Positions 1 through 9,246 of a stretch of 64,000 bases of DNA are shown one piece after another (within the stretch, counting starts at the first letter, position 1; every line of letters begins with the position of its first letter). The DNA is from Cytophagales bacterium UBA2561 (GTDB lineage Bacteria > Bacteroidota > Bacteroidia > Cytophagales > Thermoflexibacteraceae). The stretch is taken from contig DDLX01000013.1 in assembly GCA_002340355.1 (NCBI GenBank), positions 62,001 to 126,000 on the forward strand, written 5' to 3'. The position numbers and the translations under genes were made by a program. The notes beneath the pieces are model-generated. The model saw nothing but the letters and a program-made list of their open reading frames with translations, was not told the origin of the DNA and did not search any database.

Positions 1-15
1 ACCCTCAAAATTTAT

Positions 16-23
16 TACCTTTG
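16..23 (+). promoter_or_regulatory. Candidate promoter -7 box upstream of yidC
   Basis: TACCTTTG matches the Bacteroidota sigma -7 consensus TAnnTTTG exactly. It lies about 115 nt before the yidC start. The -33 element would fall at or before the window edge, so only half of the promoter is visible. Confidence 0.4.
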
Positions 24-138
24 TCAGTCTTTTGAATAAATCACCGATTTCTAAATTTGTTTATATCTTTTGCTTCTTTTCATAAGTAAGCCAATCGTTT
101 GCACACGTCAAGTGCCCTAAGTTTACACTCATAAAATT

Positions 139-1983
139 ATGATGGATAAAAATCAAACCATTGGGTTAGTCCTGATTACCTTGATGCTTTTTGGGTATAT
201 TTTTTTGATGGATTACGGCAATCCAACAGAACCTACTCCCAATCAATCAATTACTGACTCTACTAATCGGCAAACCACCTCCAAAATTTCGGAAGCGGAT
301 ACAAATTCCAGTAAATTCGAAAAACCAATTATTACACCCATTCAACCACAAGTTTCTGATTCGGCTTTATTAAGTCAGCATGGTATTTTTGGGTTAGGCA
401 TGAAAGGAGAAGAGCAAGAAATAACACTTGAAAATCAAGATTTTGTCGTAAAACTTACTTCTTATGGCGGAAAAGTCAAGGAAATTTTACTAAAAAATTA
501 TGTTACTTTCGAAAAGAAACCATTGATTTTATTTGATGCTAAAAGCTCAAAAACTTCCTTGGAAATAGAAAGTGACAAAGGCAAATTCGACTTACATGAT
601 TTGTATTTTGTGGTGGCAGAATCTACCGATAATTCCGTTACTTTTAGAATCCAAAAATCTGATAATGAGTATATTGAGCAAAAATATTCGATTGAAGAAT
701 CAGGATTTATTGTCAATTATACGACTGACCTCAAGGGAATCAACTTAAAGACACAAACGGCTAAATTTGGTTGGCTCGACCAATTGAAACGCCTCGAAAA
801 GTCTAAAGAACAAAGCATCAATTCGGCAACGGTCAATTACTTTACGAGCGAAGGTGATTTTGACTATTTATCAGAAACTTCTTATGAGCCAGAGGGCATT
901 GTACTTGCCGAAAAATTGCGTTGGATAGCTATGAAGCAAAAGTTTTTCAATGCAGGAATGATAACTGAAAATACGTTTTCAAATGTTCGTGCAGCTACCA
1001 TTCAAAATCCTGACCCTCTGACTGTCAAAGATTTATATACTACTTATGAAATTCCCCTTCAAGATTTAGCCAATTCTAAAATCCGCTTTTATTTTGGTCC
1101 TAATGATTACGATATTACTGAAACCGTAACCGAAGGATATCAAAAAAATGTCTACCTCGGTTGGGCGATGTTTTCAACAGTTAATAAATATTTGATTATC
1201 CCAATTTTCAAATTATTGGAGAAAGTTTCTTCCAATTATGGTATCGTCATTTTGGTCTTGGTTTTAATTATAAAAATTGTATTATTCCCATTAACTTATA
1301 AATCTTATAAGTCAATGGCAAAGACCAAAGTACTAAAACCAGAGCTGGATAAAATTCGGGAAAAGCATGGTGGAGATATGCAAAAGGCACAACCCGAACA
1401 AATGGAATTATACCAAAAAGCTGGAGTTAATCCTTTGAGTGGTTGTATTCCGATGGTGGCACAAATGCCAATTTTATTAGCGATGTTTAATTTCTTCCCC
1501 AATGCTATCCAATTACGCCAAAAAGGCTTCCTTTGGGCTGATGACCTTTCTTCGTATGATTCAATTTTAGATTTGCCATTTGAAATACCATTTTATGGCG
1601 CACATATTAGTTTATTTACGCTTTTGATGGTGGCTTCTACGTTAGCTTATACGTGGTATAACAGCCAAATGACAGCCCAGACAATGGAAGGGCCTATGAA
1701 AAGTATGCAATATGTTTTCCCGTTTATGATGCTCTTTTTCTTAAATAGCTTTGCTTCAGGATTGACTTATTACTACTTCATTTCTAACCTGATAACGATT
1801 GGACAACAAGTTCTTATTCGTAAATTTATTGACGAAGACAAAATTAAAGCAGTCATCGAAAAAAATAAACAAAAAAATACGGGCAAAAAATCTATTATTG
1901 ATAGATTGACGGCAACAAAGAAAGATTTGGACGAGAAAGCAAATGAAAAACGTGCGAATCGAAAAAATCGTCGATATAAATAA
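139..1983 (+). CDS. yidC: Membrane protein insertase YidC
   Basis: YidC inserts and folds inner-membrane proteins, alone or with SecYEG. The 614-residue length fits the long Gram-negative form. An N-terminal membrane anchor (about residues 6-25) is followed by a linker rich in Thr, Ser and Asn and a large periplasmic beta-domain (about 80-340). The conserved 60KD_IMP core starts near residue 350, with the segment GIVILVLVLIIKIVLFPLT, the cytoplasmic helical hairpin rich in Lys and Glu, and further membrane helices to about 570. The C-terminus is strongly basic, as expected for ribosome contact. Two adjacent ATG codons are present and the second (142) would give the usual MDKNQ start. A hairpin terminator follows the gene. 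Confidence 0.97.
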   Translation: MMDKNQTIGLVLITLMLFGYIFLMDYGNPTEPTPNQSITDSTNRQTTSKISEADTNSSKFEKPIITPIQPQVSDSALLSQHGIFGLGMKGEEQEITLENQDFVVKLTSYGGKVKEILLKNYVTFEKKPLILFDAKSSKTSLEIESDKGKFDLHDLYFVVAESTDNSVTFRIQKSDNEYIEQKYSIEESGFIVNYTTDLKGINLKTQTAKFGWLDQLKRLEKSKEQSINSATVNYFTSEGDFDYLSETSYEPEGIVLAEKLRWIAMKQKFFNAGMITENTFSNVRAATIQNPDPLTVKDLYTTYEIPLQDLANSKIRFYFGPNDYDITETVTEGYQKNVYLGWAMFSTVNKYLIIPIFKLLEKVSSNYGIVILVLVLIIKIVLFPLTYKSYKSMAKTKVLKPELDKIREKHGGDMQKAQPEQMELYQKAGVNPLSGCIPMVAQMPILLAMFNFFPNAIQLRQKGFLWADDLSSYDSILDLPFEIPFYGAHISLFTLLMVASTLAYTWYNSQMTAQTMEGPMKSMQYVFPFMMLFFLNSFASGLTYYYFISNLITIGQQVLIRKFIDEDKIKAVIEKNKQKNTGKKSIIDRLTATKKDLDEKANEKRANRKNRRYK

Positions 1984-2006
1984 AATACCAATTTGATTTA
2001 ACTTCT

Positions 2007-2045
2007 AACCTTTGATAAATATTCATTTTGTCAAAGGTTTTTCTT
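2007..2045 (+). terminator. Rho-independent terminator after yidC
   Basis: AACCTTTGA and TCAAAGGTT form a stem around an AT-rich loop and are followed by TTTTTCTTT. It ends just before the start of the next gene on the same strand. Confidence 0.7.
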
Positions 2046-2058
2046 TATAAAATTGCTT

Positions 2059-2955
2059 ATGAAAACGCATCAAAATTGCCTCCTTTGCGGAAATACAGAC
2101 CTCCAAAATATTCCTACTTATGCGTTGGCTTACCTCAAAAAGTGTTCTTCTTGTGGATTTGTTTTTTCGGAACGAATTCCGACTTATGAAGAATTGACAG
2201 CCCACTACGATACTTATTCTCGTGATGATTCGATTTCTCCAATTACCCTTAAACGCTATGCCGAATTATTAGATTATTTTAAGAAAATCACGAATTTAAA
2301 TCGAATTATAGACGTGGGTTGTGGTAATGGACATTTTTTGAAAGTAGCCACAGATTTAGGTTTTGAAACACATGGTACAGAATTTACAGATAAAGCAATT
2401 GAATTATGTGAAGCTAAGGGCATTCAGATGCAAAAAGGTGTTTTAAATCCTGAAAATTATGACCAACATTTTGATTTGATAACCTCTTTTGAAGTTATTG
2501 AACACATTAATAATCCACACGGAGAAGTTGATAATTTTCATAAAATCTTACGTAAAGGTGGTTTAGTTTATGTGACAACTCCAAATTTCGATTCAATCTC
2601 TAAACACATTCTCAAAGAAAACTGGACAATTGTAGAATATCCTGAACATTTAAGTTATTATACCCCAAAGACTATTCAGCAACTATTTGAGCAACATGAT
2701 TTTAAAACTTTAAAAATTGAAACTACAGGAGTTAGTATCAGTCGATATCAACAAGGTCAAGCCCAAGGTAATACCAATACAACAGCAAAAGATACATCTT
2801 CTCAAAGTATTCAAAAGTTCAAAAGTTCAGATGAAAACTTACGTCAGAAATCTGAAACTAATCCTTTTTTTAAATTTGCAAAGCAAACCGTTAATTTTGG
2901 ACTAAATACATTTAAAATTGGAGATTCTTTAAAAGGAGTTTTCCAAAAAAAATAA
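2059..2955 (+). CDS. Class I SAM-dependent methyltransferase with N-terminal zinc ribbon
   Basis: Two CxxC pairs (Cys7/10 and Cys29/32) form a likely zinc ribbon at the N-terminus. A Rossmann methyltransferase domain follows with motif I DVGCGNGHF near residue 86 and the acidic motif near EFTDKA. The middle resembles the Methyltransf_23 group, which often acts on polysaccharide or small-molecule precursors. The C-terminal 70 residues are polar, Gln/Ser/Thr-rich and low in complexity. The frame is open from a TTG at 2053, but the ATG at 2059 is the more likely start. The substrate cannot be read from the sequence, and neighbouring genes give no hint. Confidence 0.85.
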   Translation: MKTHQNCLLCGNTDLQNIPTYALAYLKKCSSCGFVFSERIPTYEELTAHYDTYSRDDSISPITLKRYAELLDYFKKITNLNRIIDVGCGNGHFLKVATDLGFETHGTEFTDKAIELCEAKGIQMQKGVLNPENYDQHFDLITSFEVIEHINNPHGEVDNFHKILRKGGLVYVTTPNFDSISKHILKENWTIVEYPEHLSYYTPKTIQQLFEQHDFKTLKIETTGVSISRYQQGQAQGNTNTTAKDTSSQSIQKFKSSDENLRQKSETNPFFKFAKQTVNFGLNTFKIGDSLKGVFQKK

Positions 2956-3011
2956 AGCACGAACCGATTACTTTCCGATTTATCGGCAAACAAAAAATCG
3001 TAGAAAGATTT

Positions 3012-3019
3012 TACCTTTG
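3012..3019 (+). promoter_or_regulatory. Candidate promoter -7 box for the MlaE-type gene
   Basis: TACCTTTG, an exact match to TAnnTTTG, lies 40 nt before the permease start. No clear TTTG -33 element is visible at the expected distance. Confidence 0.45.
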
Positions 3020-3058
3020 TGGCTGACCAACAATTTATCAAAATTATTCTCCTGAATT

Positions 3059-3799
3059 ATGCTAAAATTTTTACGAAGTGTGGGGAGGTATGTCCTTTTT
3101 ATGAAGCGACTTATCACCAATCGGGAAAAATTTCGGGTTTATCGCCAAATGTACTTCGATGAATGTATGTTGATTGGGATTGATTCCTTAACTTTAGTAG
3201 TGATTACTTCCGTATTTATTGGAGCAGTCACTGCCGTTCAAACTACCTATAATTTATACAGTCCTACGATTCCAATGTATTTAGTTGGAATGATTTTGCG
3301 TGATATGACCATTATTGAGCTTGCACCAACCATCACAGCAATTGTTTTTGCAGGAAAAGTAGGATCAAATATTGCGGGGCAACTTGGCACAATGCGCATT
3401 ACAGAGCAGATTGATGCCTTGGAGGTGATGGGAATTAATTCAGCTTCTTATTTAGTTTTACCTAAAATATTGGCAGCAGTTACGATGTTTCCTTTGCTTG
3501 TAATTTTAGCGGCGTTTTTGTCATTTGTGGGTGGTTATATGGCAGGTGTTTGGGGAGAACTATTTACCGAATTTGATTATGTGTATGGAATTCGGATGGG
3601 TTTTGTCCCATTCAATGTAACTTTTGCTTTAGTCAAGGCATTTACTTTTTCTTTTTTAATTGCTTCAATATCAGCCTATAAAGGTTTCTTCACGAGAGGT
3701 GGAGCATTAGAAGTTGGCATTGCGAGTACGCAAGCTGTAACGAATAGTTGTATTGCAGTACTATTAGCAGATTATTTATTAGCTCAATTATTAGTTTAA
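3059..3799 (+). CDS. mlaE: MlaE/YrbE-family ABC transporter permease
   Basis: This is the membrane subunit of an MCE-type lipid ABC transporter, which moves phospholipids between outer and inner membranes. The 246 residues contain about five hydrophobic segments. They include the family signature around residues 95-130 (AGKVGSNIAGQLGTMRITEQIDALEVMG), here cited only as a region, where the EQIDALEVMG segment is the ATPase-coupling motif. The family is about 250-260 residues, so the gene is complete. Its likely ATPase partner is not adjacent: a MlaF-type ATPase lies at 44610-45359 on the other strand. No MCE-domain protein is seen in the window. Confidence 0.9.
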   Translation: MLKFLRSVGRYVLFMKRLITNREKFRVYRQMYFDECMLIGIDSLTLVVITSVFIGAVTAVQTTYNLYSPTIPMYLVGMILRDMTIIELAPTITAIVFAGKVGSNIAGQLGTMRITEQIDALEVMGINSASYLVLPKILAAVTMFPLLVILAAFLSFVGGYMAGVWGELFTEFDYVYGIRMGFVPFNVTFALVKAFTFSFLIASISAYKGFFTRGGALEVGIASTQAVTNSCIAVLLADYLLAQLLV

Positions 3800-4062
3800 T
3801 TATATATTATAAACCATAGGTGATAAAACAAAAAAATTCTCATTAAGTTTATATTTTTTTTCGAAACAGTAAACTTTTACTAAGAAGTCATCGTATAAAA
3901 TGTGTTGAACCATTCTATTCAGTTATAAAGATTCAATAACCACAAATTAGGTTTTATTGTATTTTCAAAAGCATATCATCATAAATACACGTATTTAATA
4001 AGCTACTGATAAACCATTACTTATATTTTTTTATCACATTTTTACCTGATGTTCCGAAAAGT

Positions 4063-4983
4063 ATGGGAAATAAACAGTCAAATAAAGCAAGTACGATGCT
4101 GGTCTCTATTATTGCGGTTTTAAGTATTACTGTAGGTGTATTAGGCTATCATGTTTACGACTTAAAAAATGAAATTCAACAAGAAACACACAATTCTAAA
4201 GCTACCAAAACTGACCTTGAGATAACCTATAATAAGCTTGATAAAATTTCACTACGATTAGAAACTCAGATACTTGAAATTCAGAAACTTGGAGGAGAGG
4301 TAGATTCTTTATTAGAAATTAAGAAACAACTTGAGCATGATAAATATCAGTTACAACTGTCCAAAAATATTACTCTAAAGCGATATAAAGAAATCGAAAA
4401 TACAATTGAAAATTATCAACAACTAGTTGAACGAAAAGACTCTGAAATAGCTATCCTAAAATCTGAAAATCAACGCCTTTCCGAAGAATATGCTACTTTA
4501 CAAGATAGTACGGTTACACTTTCAGGTGAGCTAAACAGCTTGAAAGATGCGAATGAAAATTTATCCTCTAAAGTTGCCTCTGCAAAATTATTACAAGCTA
4601 TTGATTTTAAGCTAGTCGCCATTAGTAAAAATGGAAAAGAACGGCTTGGTCATGAACACAAAGTGCGCTACATTGATAAACTTCGTATTCATTTTAATAT
4701 TGCTGATAATGGACTGGCAGATGTTGGTGGACGAAAACTTTACTTGCGAATTATTGAACCTGATGGCAAGGTTTTATTTAATATTAGTACGGGTTCAGGT
4801 AAATTTAGAAGAAAAGGCAAAGAAGAATTTTATACCATAATGCAAGAAATTTTATTTGATAATAGTGAACAATTAGTAACTTATCTATACGTTAAAGGAA
4901 ACAACTTTAAACGAGGAAAACATAGAATTGAAGTTTTTTGTGATGAGAATCTGATGGGAAAAACTAGTTTTAAGGTTAAATAA
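4063..4983 (+). CDS. Membrane-anchored coiled-coil protein of unknown function
   Basis: One N-terminal transmembrane helix (about residues 11-28) is followed by a long stretch rich in Leu, Glu and Lys with heptad character (about 30-175). A compact C-terminal domain (about 178-306) has alternating hydrophobic residues typical of a beta-sandwich and ends in basic strands. The topology is a type II anchor with the coiled coil in the periplasm. Similar coil-plus-beta-domain proteins are often mislabelled as SMC-like, but no ATPase motif exists here. It stands alone between mlaE and pyrH and ends in its own strong terminator, so it is probably a single transcription unit. Confidence 0.75.
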   Translation: MGNKQSNKASTMLVSIIAVLSITVGVLGYHVYDLKNEIQQETHNSKATKTDLEITYNKLDKISLRLETQILEIQKLGGEVDSLLEIKKQLEHDKYQLQLSKNITLKRYKEIENTIENYQQLVERKDSEIAILKSENQRLSEEYATLQDSTVTLSGELNSLKDANENLSSKVASAKLLQAIDFKLVAISKNGKERLGHEHKVRYIDKLRIHFNIADNGLADVGGRKLYLRIIEPDGKVLFNISTGSGKFRRKGKEEFYTIMQEILFDNSEQLVTYLYVKGNNFKRGKHRIEVFCDENLMGKTSFKVK

Positions 4984-5001
4984 AAATGCTATTTTAGGAC
5001 G

Positions 5002-5033
5002 AGCCGAATGAAAAAATCATTCGGCTTTTTTAT
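5002..5033 (+). terminator. Rho-independent terminator
   Basis: AGCCGAATGA pairs with TCATTCGGCT across a short A-rich loop and is followed by TTTTTTATT. It closes the coiled-coil gene. Confidence 0.85.
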
Positions 5034-5103
5034 TGCTTTTTTTGGACGATTTCTATGTTTTTATCTTATTTGGAGATACGATTTTTAATATTAAATTTTC
5101 AAA

Positions 5104-5814
5104 ATGAAGTATAAACGTATATTATTGAAACTGAGTGGAGAAGCTTTGTTAGGAGAAAAATCATTTGGAATTGACTCCTTACGACTTCAGCAGTATGCTA
5201 CAGAAATTCAACGAGTAGCCAAGGCAGGAATTGAAGTGGCTTTAGTCATTGGAGGTGGAAATATCTTTCGAGGCATGAGTGCTGACGAAATCGGAATTGA
5301 TAGAGTACAAGGCGACTATATGGGAATGTTAGCTACAATGATTAATGCAATGGCACTACAAAGTGCACTCGAAAACGAAAATTTATATACCCGTTTGATG
5401 TCAGGCATGAAAATGGAAGCCTGTGCCGAACCTTATATTCGTCGCAGAGCTGTCCGACATTTAGAAAAAGGACGTATCGTCATCTTTGGAGCAGGAACGG
5501 GCAATCCATACTTTACTACTGATTCAGCAGCAGCATTACGAGCTATTGAGATTGAGGCAGATGTCGTTTTGAAAGGAACAAGGGTAGATGGAATTTATAC
5601 GGCTGACCCTGAGAAAGATAGCTCAGCGATACGTTATACGGATATTTCCTTCGGAGAAGTCTTTGAAAAAGGATTGCACATCATGGATATGACTGCATTT
5701 ACATTGTGTCAAGAAAATAATTTACCAATTATTGTTTTTGATATGAATAAACCAGGAAATTTGTATAAACTACTTATTGAAGAAAATGAAATTGGTACGA
5801 TTGTACATTCCTAA
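5104..5814 (+). CDS. pyrH: UMP kinase
   Basis: PyrH phosphorylates UMP to UDP with ATP in pyrimidine nucleotide synthesis. It belongs to the amino-acid kinase superfamily, not the NMP kinases. The protein shows LKLSGEALLGE at the N-terminus, GGGNIFRG near residue 50, the DYMGMLATMINAMALQ segment, and the late motif TGNPYFTTDSAAALRA that binds substrate. The 236-residue length is standard. It precedes frr by about 180 nt, the common pyrH-frr pairing in bacteria, although the spacing leaves room for a separate promoter. Confidence 0.97.
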   Translation: MKYKRILLKLSGEALLGEKSFGIDSLRLQQYATEIQRVAKAGIEVALVIGGGNIFRGMSADEIGIDRVQGDYMGMLATMINAMALQSALENENLYTRLMSGMKMEACAEPYIRRRAVRHLEKGRIVIFGAGTGNPYFTTDSAAALRAIEIEADVVLKGTRVDGIYTADPEKDSSAIRYTDISFGEVFEKGLHIMDMTAFTLCQENNLPIIVFDMNKPGNLYKLLIEENEIGTIVHS

Positions 5815-5992
5815 ACAATCCTAATAAAAATCAGCAAAAAATTGCTAAGTTTGTATCCTTTTCTATATTAACTGGAGTAAACTATATCTATCGAATTGAG
5901 GCAAAAATAAAGAAGAATGCTTCAGTTAAATATTGATTGCTTGTTTTTATGTGTAAAACGCGTTTCATTACGAATTATAAATAGTATGTAAA

Positions 5993-6553
5993 ATGGAAGA
6001 AATAGAATTTTTATTAGATGAAGCCAAAGAATCTATGGGTAAATCGATTCAACATACGGCAAATGAACTAGGAAAGATTCGAGCAGGAAAAGCGATGCCT
6101 TCTATGTTGAATGGAATTCGAGCGGATTACTATGGTACTCCTACCGAAATTTCGCAAATGGCAACCATCAATACACCTGATGCCCGTTCTATTACCATTA
6201 AGCCGTGGGAAAAAAGTGTAATCGCGGCTATCGAAAAAGCCATTAATGATAGTGACTTGGGTATTGTCCCTCAAAATGATGGCGAACTGATTCGACTTTC
6301 AATTCCTATTCTGACTGAAGAGCGCCGTAAACAATTGGTCAAACAGGTCAAAACAGAAACAGAAAAAGGGCGAGTCAGTGTCCGAAACGTACGTAAAGAA
6401 ATCAATAATGAACTCAAAGCTCTACAAAAAGAAGGGGCTTCGGAGGATGAAGTGAAAGTTGCTGAGGATAAAGTCCAGAAAATGACAGATGTTCACATCA
6501 AGAAAATTGAAGATTTGTTTACAGCCAAAGAAAAAGATATTATGACTATCTAG
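5993..6553 (+). CDS. frr: Ribosome recycling factor
   Basis: RRF splits the post-termination ribosome together with EF-G. The 186-residue protein has the family pattern throughout: an N-terminal helix (LLDEAKESM), the GKIRAGKAMPSMLNGI segment, the domain II hinge YYGTPTEISQMATIN, and the C-terminal helices with EERRKQLVKQ and VRNVRKEIN. The length is complete. It follows pyrH and is closed by a strong hairpin. Confidence 0.97.
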   Translation: MEEIEFLLDEAKESMGKSIQHTANELGKIRAGKAMPSMLNGIRADYYGTPTEISQMATINTPDARSITIKPWEKSVIAAIEKAINDSDLGIVPQNDGELIRLSIPILTEERRKQLVKQVKTETEKGRVSVRNVRKEINNELKALQKEGASEDEVKVAEDKVQKMTDVHIKKIEDLFTAKEKDIMTI

Positions 6554-6593
6554 TTGATCAGCTTTGATTTTCTAGAGAATATCATCCCTCTGA

Positions 6594-6633
6594 AAACCCT
6601 TTCTATTTCAGGAATAGAAAGGGTTTATTTTTT
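6594..6633. terminator. Bidirectional terminator between frr and a convergent gene
   Basis: AAACCCTTTCTATT and AATAGAAAGGGTTT form a 14-bp stem with a short loop, followed by ATTTTTTAA. It lies at the 3' ends of two convergent genes and can serve both strands. Confidence 0.85.
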
Positions 6634-6967
6634 AATTTTCTCCCATCTTTATAAATTCATAACTAAATTCGCGGAGTGGTTTTCGGAAATACATTAATTG
6701 ACGTAATACTACTTCAACACGCTCAGGATGAGCTACATTAAACAAAATATCTCGTGAAGTCTTTTGAGTGGTTCTACGTATAAATTGAATTTTACAGACT
6801 TTTTGTAAGGCTTCGGTTAAATCAGTTTCGAACATGGTCAAAATCCGTGATTCCGAAGGTTCCAAAGGTGGTTTCTTTGCTGAAATACGAACCAATAAAT
6901 GTGGTGTATCCATCGTAGAACATATTTCTGAGTTGAGAGAAGGCAGAGAATCTTTGTCATTTTTCAT
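6632..6967 (-). CDS. Small protein of unknown function
   Basis: The 111-residue ORF is not recognised. It has no signal peptide or membrane segment. It is mixed alpha/beta with a basic centre (KVCKIQFIRRTTQKTSRD) and a well-formed amphipathic C-terminal half. It is the only sensible frame in this stretch, starts at an ATG and ends inside the shared terminator after frr, which supports a real gene. Function unknown. Confidence 0.6.
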   Translation of the reverse strand: MKNDKDSLPSLNSEICSTMDTPHLLVRISAKKPPLEPSESRILTMFETDLTEALQKVCKIQFIRRTTQKTSRDILFNVAHPERVEVVLRQLMYFRKPLREFSYEFIKMGEN

Positions 6968-7902
6968 GGAAAATCAGAATAAATCGTAAAATGAATAGTA
7001 ATCAGGTAATTACAAGGTATATCTGAATGCTTGGAGTAAGTATAGAATGGCTCCAAATTCGCTTTATTATACGAAAAATCCCATTTTTTAGCTCAAAAAC
7101 AGCTCTAATTTTGATGGAAAATAGAATTTTTCAGGATTTCGTGCCAATCTATATCTTAATTGTATTCTATCTTTTCAATTATCATAAAATAGAAAATCTT
7201 ACAATCAAATATTTAATATTTATCTAAATTACATTTATTCAAGTATAATTTAATTCTATCCTACTGTTCTTTTAACTACCCAAAAGTAAATAGTTAAAAT
7301 AAAAAACGGTACGTTCATATTTGTGTTTTTATCATAATAAATATGAGATAAATTTGCCCATAAATTGCTCCAAATAATCAGGTATTTATTTATTTCTATT
7401 TTTTGTGCTTTTTCACCATAATAAACACTAAAAACTTGACACATCATTAAAACTAATCTCACAATTCTGAATAATATTTTCAGTTTTTTGAGGCTAAAAG
7501 AAGGTTTTTCTATTTTCCTAAAAGTTCATCACCTAAATACTTTTTCTCATTCTCAAATCCGATTTTATGGGATTTAGAAACATATACATAAAAATTTATT
7601 CGATAAGTAATGAAACTTATATTACTCTATAAGGTGCAATGAACATCAGAATTTGGATTCAAAGCCTAAATTATCTATACCTAAACAATTTGTTCTTACC
7701 AAATGAAAAGAAAAATTATGTCTGCTTTTTTAGTTTAGCTTGAGTGTTAAACTTCCTTTAATTTCAAAGCTCTAAATATTTTGGGATCAACAAATTTATA
7801 TAACAACCTCTAGAAATTATTTTTATCTCTTCAACATCCTGTATTTTTGGGCTTTATTATGAGAAAAACAAACCTCTCAAGACAGATAGAATATCCAAAA
7901 AT
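6968..7902. other. Gene-poor AT-rich interval before hemL
   Basis: About 935 bp without a convincing gene. Two short open frames (7027-7227 plus strand, 7256-7462 minus strand) have hydrophobic, low-complexity products and no start signals, so they look accidental. No repeat or RNA structure was recognised. The last 60 bp contain a candidate hemL promoter. Confidence 0.5.
7842..7849 (+). promoter_or_regulatory. Candidate hemL promoter -7 box
   Basis: TATTTTTG fits TAnnTTTG and lies 53 nt upstream of the hemL ATG. The -33 region is only weakly similar to TTTG. Confidence 0.35.
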
Positions 7903-9192
7903 ATGAATCAAAAAAATAGTTCAGTCCTTTTTGAAAAGGCTCAAAAATTTATCCCTGGTGGCGTTAATTCACCTGTCCGAGCTTTCAAAGCCGTAGGTGG
8001 AAATCCTTTGTTTATCAAATCTGCTACGGGTGCATACTTATACGATGAAGATGATAATCAGTATATTGAGCTGATTAATTCGTGGGGTCCCATGATTTTA
8101 GGACACGCTCACCCTGCGATTGCTAATGCGGTTCGGGAAGCCGTTGAGTATTCTTTGTCTTTTGGTGCGCCTACTGCCAAAGAAGTCGAGATTGCCGAAC
8201 TCATTACCGAAATGATGCCTTCGGTCGAAAAGGTACGAATGGTGAACTCAGGAACAGAGGCAACCATGTCCGCTATTCGAGTAGCCAGAGGCTTTACAGG
8301 ACGTGATAAATTTATCAAAATCGAAGGTTGTTATCACGGACATGGTGATTCATTTTTGATTGCAGCAGGAAGTGGAGCAGTTACAATGGGGAATCCTGAC
8401 AGCCCTGGAGTAACCAAAGGAACTGCTAAAGATACCTTGCTTGCTCCTTTTAACGATTTACAAGCCATTGAAAATCTGATAGATGCTAATAGTGGACAAA
8501 TCGCAGCCTTAATTTTAGAGCCTGTGGCGGGAAATATGGGCTGTATTGCTCCTGAAAAATCCTACTTGCAAGGATTGCGAGATTTATGTACCAAAAATGG
8601 CATTGTTTTGATTTTTGATGAAGTCATGACGGGTTTTCGATTATCGAAAGGGGGCGCACAGGAAGTTTATGGAATTACTCCAGATATGACCACTTTGGGC
8701 AAAATTATTGGTGGCGGAATGCCTGTTGGTGCTTATGGTGGAAAAACCGAAATTATGGACTATGTTTCACCTCAAGGTCCTGTTTATCAAGCAGGCACAT
8801 TGTCAGGAAATCCCGTAGCAATGTCAGCGGGTTTGGCAGTTTTGAAAACCTTGAACGAAAATCCTGAAATTTATCAGAATCTCGAATCGAAAACCCAAAA
8901 ATTAACAAAAGGAATTCGGAAAAATTTTCAAAAATTGGGATTGAATTACACGATAAATCAAATTGGCTCAATGTTTACCTTGTTTTTCACTGATTCGGAA
9001 ATAACTGATTTTGAGACGGCTAAAAAATCTGATTTGGAATTATTTGGTAAATATTTTCGGGCAATGTTGGAACAGGGAATTTATCTTGCTCCTTCTCAAT
9101 TTGAAACTCTGTTTGTATCAGATGCTCTTTCCGAAAATGATATTGAGCAAATTATTTCAGCGAGCTATAAGGCTTTGAAAGAAATTCACTAA
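7903..9192 (+). CDS. hemL: Glutamate-1-semialdehyde 2,1-aminomutase
   Basis: HemL converts glutamate-1-semialdehyde to 5-aminolevulinate in the C5 route to haem, using pyridoxal phosphate. The 429-residue class III aminotransferase fold is complete: FIPGGVNSPVRAF at the N-terminus, MVNSGTEATMSAIR for phosphate binding, YHGHGD, FDEVMTGFR, and the Schiff-base lysine at Lys267 in TTLGKIIGGGMPVGAYGG. The gene is a single unit with a long AT-rich upstream region and a palindromic hairpin just downstream. Confidence 0.97.
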   Translation: MNQKNSSVLFEKAQKFIPGGVNSPVRAFKAVGGNPLFIKSATGAYLYDEDDNQYIELINSWGPMILGHAHPAIANAVREAVEYSLSFGAPTAKEVEIAELITEMMPSVEKVRMVNSGTEATMSAIRVARGFTGRDKFIKIEGCYHGHGDSFLIAAGSGAVTMGNPDSPGVTKGTAKDTLLAPFNDLQAIENLIDANSGQIAALILEPVAGNMGCIAPEKSYLQGLRDLCTKNGIVLIFDEVMTGFRLSKGGAQEVYGITPDMTTLGKIIGGGMPVGAYGGKTEIMDYVSPQGPVYQAGTLSGNPVAMSAGLAVLKTLNENPEIYQNLESKTQKLTKGIRKNFQKLGLNYTINQIGSMFTLFFTDSEITDFETAKKSDLELFGKYFRAMLEQGIYLAPSQFETLFVSDALSENDIEQIISASYKALKEIH

Positions 9193-9200
9193 ATGTTTAA

Positions 9201-9233
9201 AGTCTTGCTAAATTTTGAAAATTTGGCAAGGCT
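9201..9233. repeat. 33-nt near-perfect palindrome, copy 1
   Basis: AGTCTTGCTAAATTTT and its complement meet at a single central G, giving a 16-bp stem with two G-T wobbles. It lies between hemL and a convergent gene, where it can act as a bidirectional terminator. The same 33-nt plan recurs at 10329 and 38248. Confidence 0.75.
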
Positions 9234-9246
9234 TACTGTTTAATTT

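Noticed and set aside
7027..7462. Two short open frames in the hemL upstream gap
   Set aside because: Their products are hydrophobic and low in complexity, with no promoter, start signal or recognisable pattern. The region is very AT-rich, where such frames arise by chance.
9201..9233. Plain hemL terminator
   Set aside because: It may serve as one, but the same 33-nt plan recurs at two other sites, so it is listed as a repeat.
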